Positions 62,054 to 64,000 of a stretch of DNA of 64,000 nt are shown here, piece after piece (the stretch's first letter is position 1; every line of letters begins with the position of its first letter). The translations under genes were made by a program, and so were the position numbers. The DNA comes from Bacillus sp. REN10. Its GTDB lineage: Bacteria; Bacillota; Bacilli; Bacillales; Domibacillaceae. The stretch covers positions 310,001-374,000 of the forward strand of contig NZ_JADHDW010000003.1 of the NCBI RefSeq assembly GCF_016820555.1, in the 5' to 3' direction. Below the pieces are notes generated by a model. The model was given only the letters and a program-made list of their open reading frames with translations, ran no database searches and was not told the origin of the DNA.

Positions 62054-62093
62054 AAAACGACGAGAATGCGTGATTCACGTGCTCTCGTCGTTT
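62054..62093 (+). terminator. Terminator after the CAP gene
   Basis: AACGACGAGA (62056-62065) pairs with TCTCGTCGTT (62083-62092), extended inside; serves the two convergent genes. Confidence 0.75.
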
Positions 62094-62102
62094 CCCCTAT
62101 CC

Positions 62103-62540
62103 TCATTTGCGAATACCTGTCTGTCTAGCAATTTGTCTAAATAACTGTTCATGGCGGGCTTCATCTTCAGCTGCCTGCAAAAATCGGCGCTTTGTCGCTA
62201 CATCTGTTGTGCGTGCGGCAATGCTACGATAAAAAGCAGGCGTTTTTCCTTCATCCTTCAACGCTTCAATTACACCTTCTCGAAAATTTTTTGGTAAAAC
62301 AGCGCTCGTTAGATTGGGATAGCCTCCTGCTAAGCGATTATAACTACGGCTAAACGCATGTAAATGTCGAATTTCATCTTGGCGTATACCTAAAATTATT
62401 TGCTTGATTTCGTTATTTGGAGCCATGTTCGCTAAAGCGGAATAATATTGAATAGCCTGGTGCTCGTCATTAGCCGCCCGATTAATATCACGATGCAATG
62501 CTTGATTTTGACGATATTCTTCGTAGTAGTAGTTATGCAA
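62103..62540 (-). CDS. Ferritin-like/rubrerythrin-type diiron protein
   Basis: A four-helix protein of about 145 residues. Carboxylate and His ligands in AANDEHQAIQYY, RQDEIRHLHAFS and AAEDEARHEQLF fit a diiron ferritin-like site, as in YhjR-type Bacillus proteins. TTG 62540 is 9 nt after GGGGAG; ATG 62549 touches that site. Possibly oxidative-stress or spore related (inference). Confidence 0.75.
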   Translation of the reverse strand: MHNYYYEEYRQNQALHRDINRAANDEHQAIQYYSALANMAPNNEIKQIILGIRQDEIRHLHAFSRSYNRLAGGYPNLTSAVLPKNFREGVIEALKDEGKTPAFYRSIAARTTDVATKRRFLQAAEDEARHEQLFRQIARQTGIRK

Positions 62541-62656
62541 GGTCCTCATCTCCCCTTATTCATTTGTCACAATAGTATAATATGAAGAAGATGGGGATTT
62601 GACATTGTATTCAATAGGCACGCCCCATTTGATTCGCCGCCCATCTACTGCCTAGC

Positions 62657-63250
62657 TCATTGCAATCGTTCAGGAACAGGCGGAAGAGAAGAGTGTGGAT
62701 CTGTTTCTTTAAATAAGGGGCTAGCAGGCTTCTCGATAGGAGAAGGAAATAAATGAGGAAATAAATCATACAAATCTTTTTTGGTGAGCGGCTTATATTC
62801 TTCTTTTAGTTCATAGCCGATTTTCCCATTTGGCTCCACTGTTGTCCACTTGACATGATCAATGCTTGAGACACCTTGTTCCCGCAGTTTCGTCTCCAGT
62901 TGATCTACTGTATAACGGAGTTTTCGCAAATTCTTTTCTACGAGCTGGCCGTCTTGAACAACAGGAATAGCCACTCCTGTCAACAGCCATTCCATGAAAT
63001 TAAATTTGAGTTGCAGCCACTCCATAAACAACAACAATATAATAAATACAGAAGCTGCCGTAACCGAACCTAACACCTTATGTTCAATAAATGGCTGAAT
63101 AATAATGGAACCGATCGAGATCATAATCACCGTTTGAACCACAGTCATATGGGTAACCGATTTCCTTCCAGCAATTCGTAACAGCACAATCCCTACTAAA
63201 AGCATTAAGCATGCTTTTCCCACTACTTCAAGAAACCCTTCCACATTCAT
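62657..63250 (-). CDS. DUF421 (YetF/YcaP family) membrane protein
   Basis: A 197-residue protein with three N-terminal helices and a cytoplasmic alpha/beta domain (about 90-165). LLRIAGRKSVTHMTVVQTVIMISIG and LVEKNLRKLRYTVDQLETKLREQGV are family motifs, partly shown. Bacillus DUF421 proteins often accompany sporulation; exact role unknown. GGAGGTG precedes ATG 63250. Confidence 0.82.
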   Translation of the reverse strand: MNVEGFLEVVGKACLMLLVGIVLLRIAGRKSVTHMTVVQTVIMISIGSIIIQPFIEHKVLGSVTAASVFIILLLFMEWLQLKFNFMEWLLTGVAIPVVQDGQLVEKNLRKLRYTVDQLETKLREQGVSSIDHVKWTTVEPNGKIGYELKEEYKPLTKKDLYDLFPHLFPSPIEKPASPLFKETDPHSSLPPVPERLQ

Positions 63251-63298
63251 GTTTGCCGCACACCTCCATTGCTGTTAGTGTAACACGCGAAAAAAAGA

Positions 63299-63964
63299 TT
63301 ATTCGTTTCTCCGCTGCAGGTGGTCTTGATAGTAATGAAAGACAGCGATACAGAAAATGAGCCACGCTGCTCCAGCTGTAAATCCACCAGTAACATCACT
63401 TGGATAATGCACACCTAAATAAATACGTGTCAGCCCGATGAGAAAAACGAGACAAACCGCAGCTACTGTACCAGTAACTTTCGCCCAGCGATGACGCAAC
63501 AATTCAAATAATAAAAACGCAATCGCTCCGTAAAAAATAAACGAGCCCATCGAATGCCCACTCGGAAAGCTGTATCCTCCTTGTTCAATTAGACGCAAAA
63601 TATCCGGGCGCTGCCGCTTAAATAGATCTTTTAACAATCCGTTAAACCATCCACCTAGCGCCACCGTTAGTACGAAAAACAAAGCATAGCTAAACCGTTT
63701 TTTTAAGAGTAAAATCAACGTTATCAATATGGTCCCAGCTGTCATCCAGCGAACGGAACCTAAGTTGGTAATAAAAATCATTTTCTGTGTTCGCCCTTCA
63801 TTAATCCATGATTGCACTTCATGAATCACCGCTAAATCAAACGCTTCTACTTGATGCGCTTTTAATGCAGCCACTATCTCAATAAAGCCCCATATGAAAG
63901 CGCATAATAAAGCTATTAACACTCCATAATACACCACTGTTCGCTGTTTTTCTGCTTGATTCAA
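63299..63964 (-). CDS. PAP2-family membrane phosphatase
   Basis: A 221-residue protein with six helices. Catalytic motifs in order: KDLFKRQRPD, FPSGHSMGS and RIYLGVHYPSDV. Such enzymes dephosphorylate undecaprenyl pyrophosphate or phosphatidyl lipids outside the membrane. TTG 63964 follows AAAGGAG at 10 nt. Ends 48 nt upstream of the DUF421 start, possibly co-transcribed. Confidence 0.87.
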   Translation of the reverse strand: MNQAEKQRTVVYYGVLIALLCAFIWGFIEIVAALKAHQVEAFDLAVIHEVQSWINEGRTQKMIFITNLGSVRWMTAGTILITLILLLKKRFSYALFFVLTVALGGWFNGLLKDLFKRQRPDILRLIEQGGYSFPSGHSMGSFIFYGAIAFLLFELLRHRWAKVTGTVAAVCLVFLIGLTRIYLGVHYPSDVTGGFTAGAAWLIFCIAVFHYYQDHLQRRNE

Positions 63965-64000
63965 GTTTGCTTTTCTCCTTTCTCATTTGGAAATGAAAAA

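Overview
The window is about 64 kb of low-GC Firmicutes chromosome. Strong AGGAGG-type ribosome sites, frequent GTG/TTG starts, CsbB/GtcA/YfhO, YetF/DUF421, DUF6143 and an oxygen-independent (CbiD/CbiG/CbiX) cobalamin operon of the Bacillus megaterium type all point to an aerobic or facultative Bacillaceae member. I do not assign a species. No rRNA, tRNA, CRISPR array or prophage was seen.

Layout. 1-2.3 kb: an ABC importer ATPase (cut by the window edge), a divergent SsuA/NMT1-type binding lipoprotein and a YqcI/YcgG protein. 2.3-3.5 kb: decayed CapA and TnpB genes plus an IS605-type end. 3.7-5.7 kb: a small membrane protein and a beta-helix protein. 5.9-9.8 kb: a three-gene glycosyltransferase/GtrA/YfhO operon, probably for lipoteichoic acid glycosylation. 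11.7-16.7 kb: a seven-gene membrane redox operon (copper-amine-oxidase-N protein, small anchored protein, ApbE, two heme-type membrane proteins, its own two-component system). 16.7-17.4 kb: a defective IS1182-like element. 17.4-24.9 kb: a sigma-54-controlled putrescine/amine catabolic region (enhancer-binding regulator, aldehyde dehydrogenase, putrescine-type aminotransferase, NhaC antiporter) with fragments of a PotA ATPase, a DAO-type oxidase and a C45 acyltransferase.

25.2-40.3 kb: seventeen consecutive minus-strand genes behind a cobalamin riboswitch and intrinsic terminator: cbiW-H60-X-J-C-D-ET-L-F-G-A, sirC, cobA and the cobalt importer cbiMNQO. A PduX-like threonine kinase (cobalamin side chain) lies just upstream, divergent from a BirA-type-operator-controlled bioY. 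42-47 kb: NRDE protein, then an iron alcohol dehydrogenase with an NtrB/NtrC-type pair. 47-52.6 kb: UDG-like and endonuclease V repair genes, DUF6143, three immunity-like genes and a decayed IS4 transposase. 52.7-57 kb: a second cobalamin riboswitch controls a BtuCDF-type importer that includes an unusual rubredoxin-methyltransferase fusion. 57-64 kb: L,D-transpeptidase, an ethanol-oxidising operon (adh, aldh, DUF779) behind a consensus sigma-54 promoter with an upstream palindrome, a LysM-CAP protein, a ferritin-like protein, DUF421 and PAP2 proteins.

Themes: corrinoid synthesis and uptake are both riboswitch-controlled; two amine/alcohol oxidation operons have textbook -24/-12 promoters with candidate enhancer sites; insertion elements have broken several genes and apparently donated the last codons and terminator of cbiO. 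The least explained parts are the ApbE/heme operon, the rubredoxin-methyltransferase, and two genes whose best starts are ATC and ATT.
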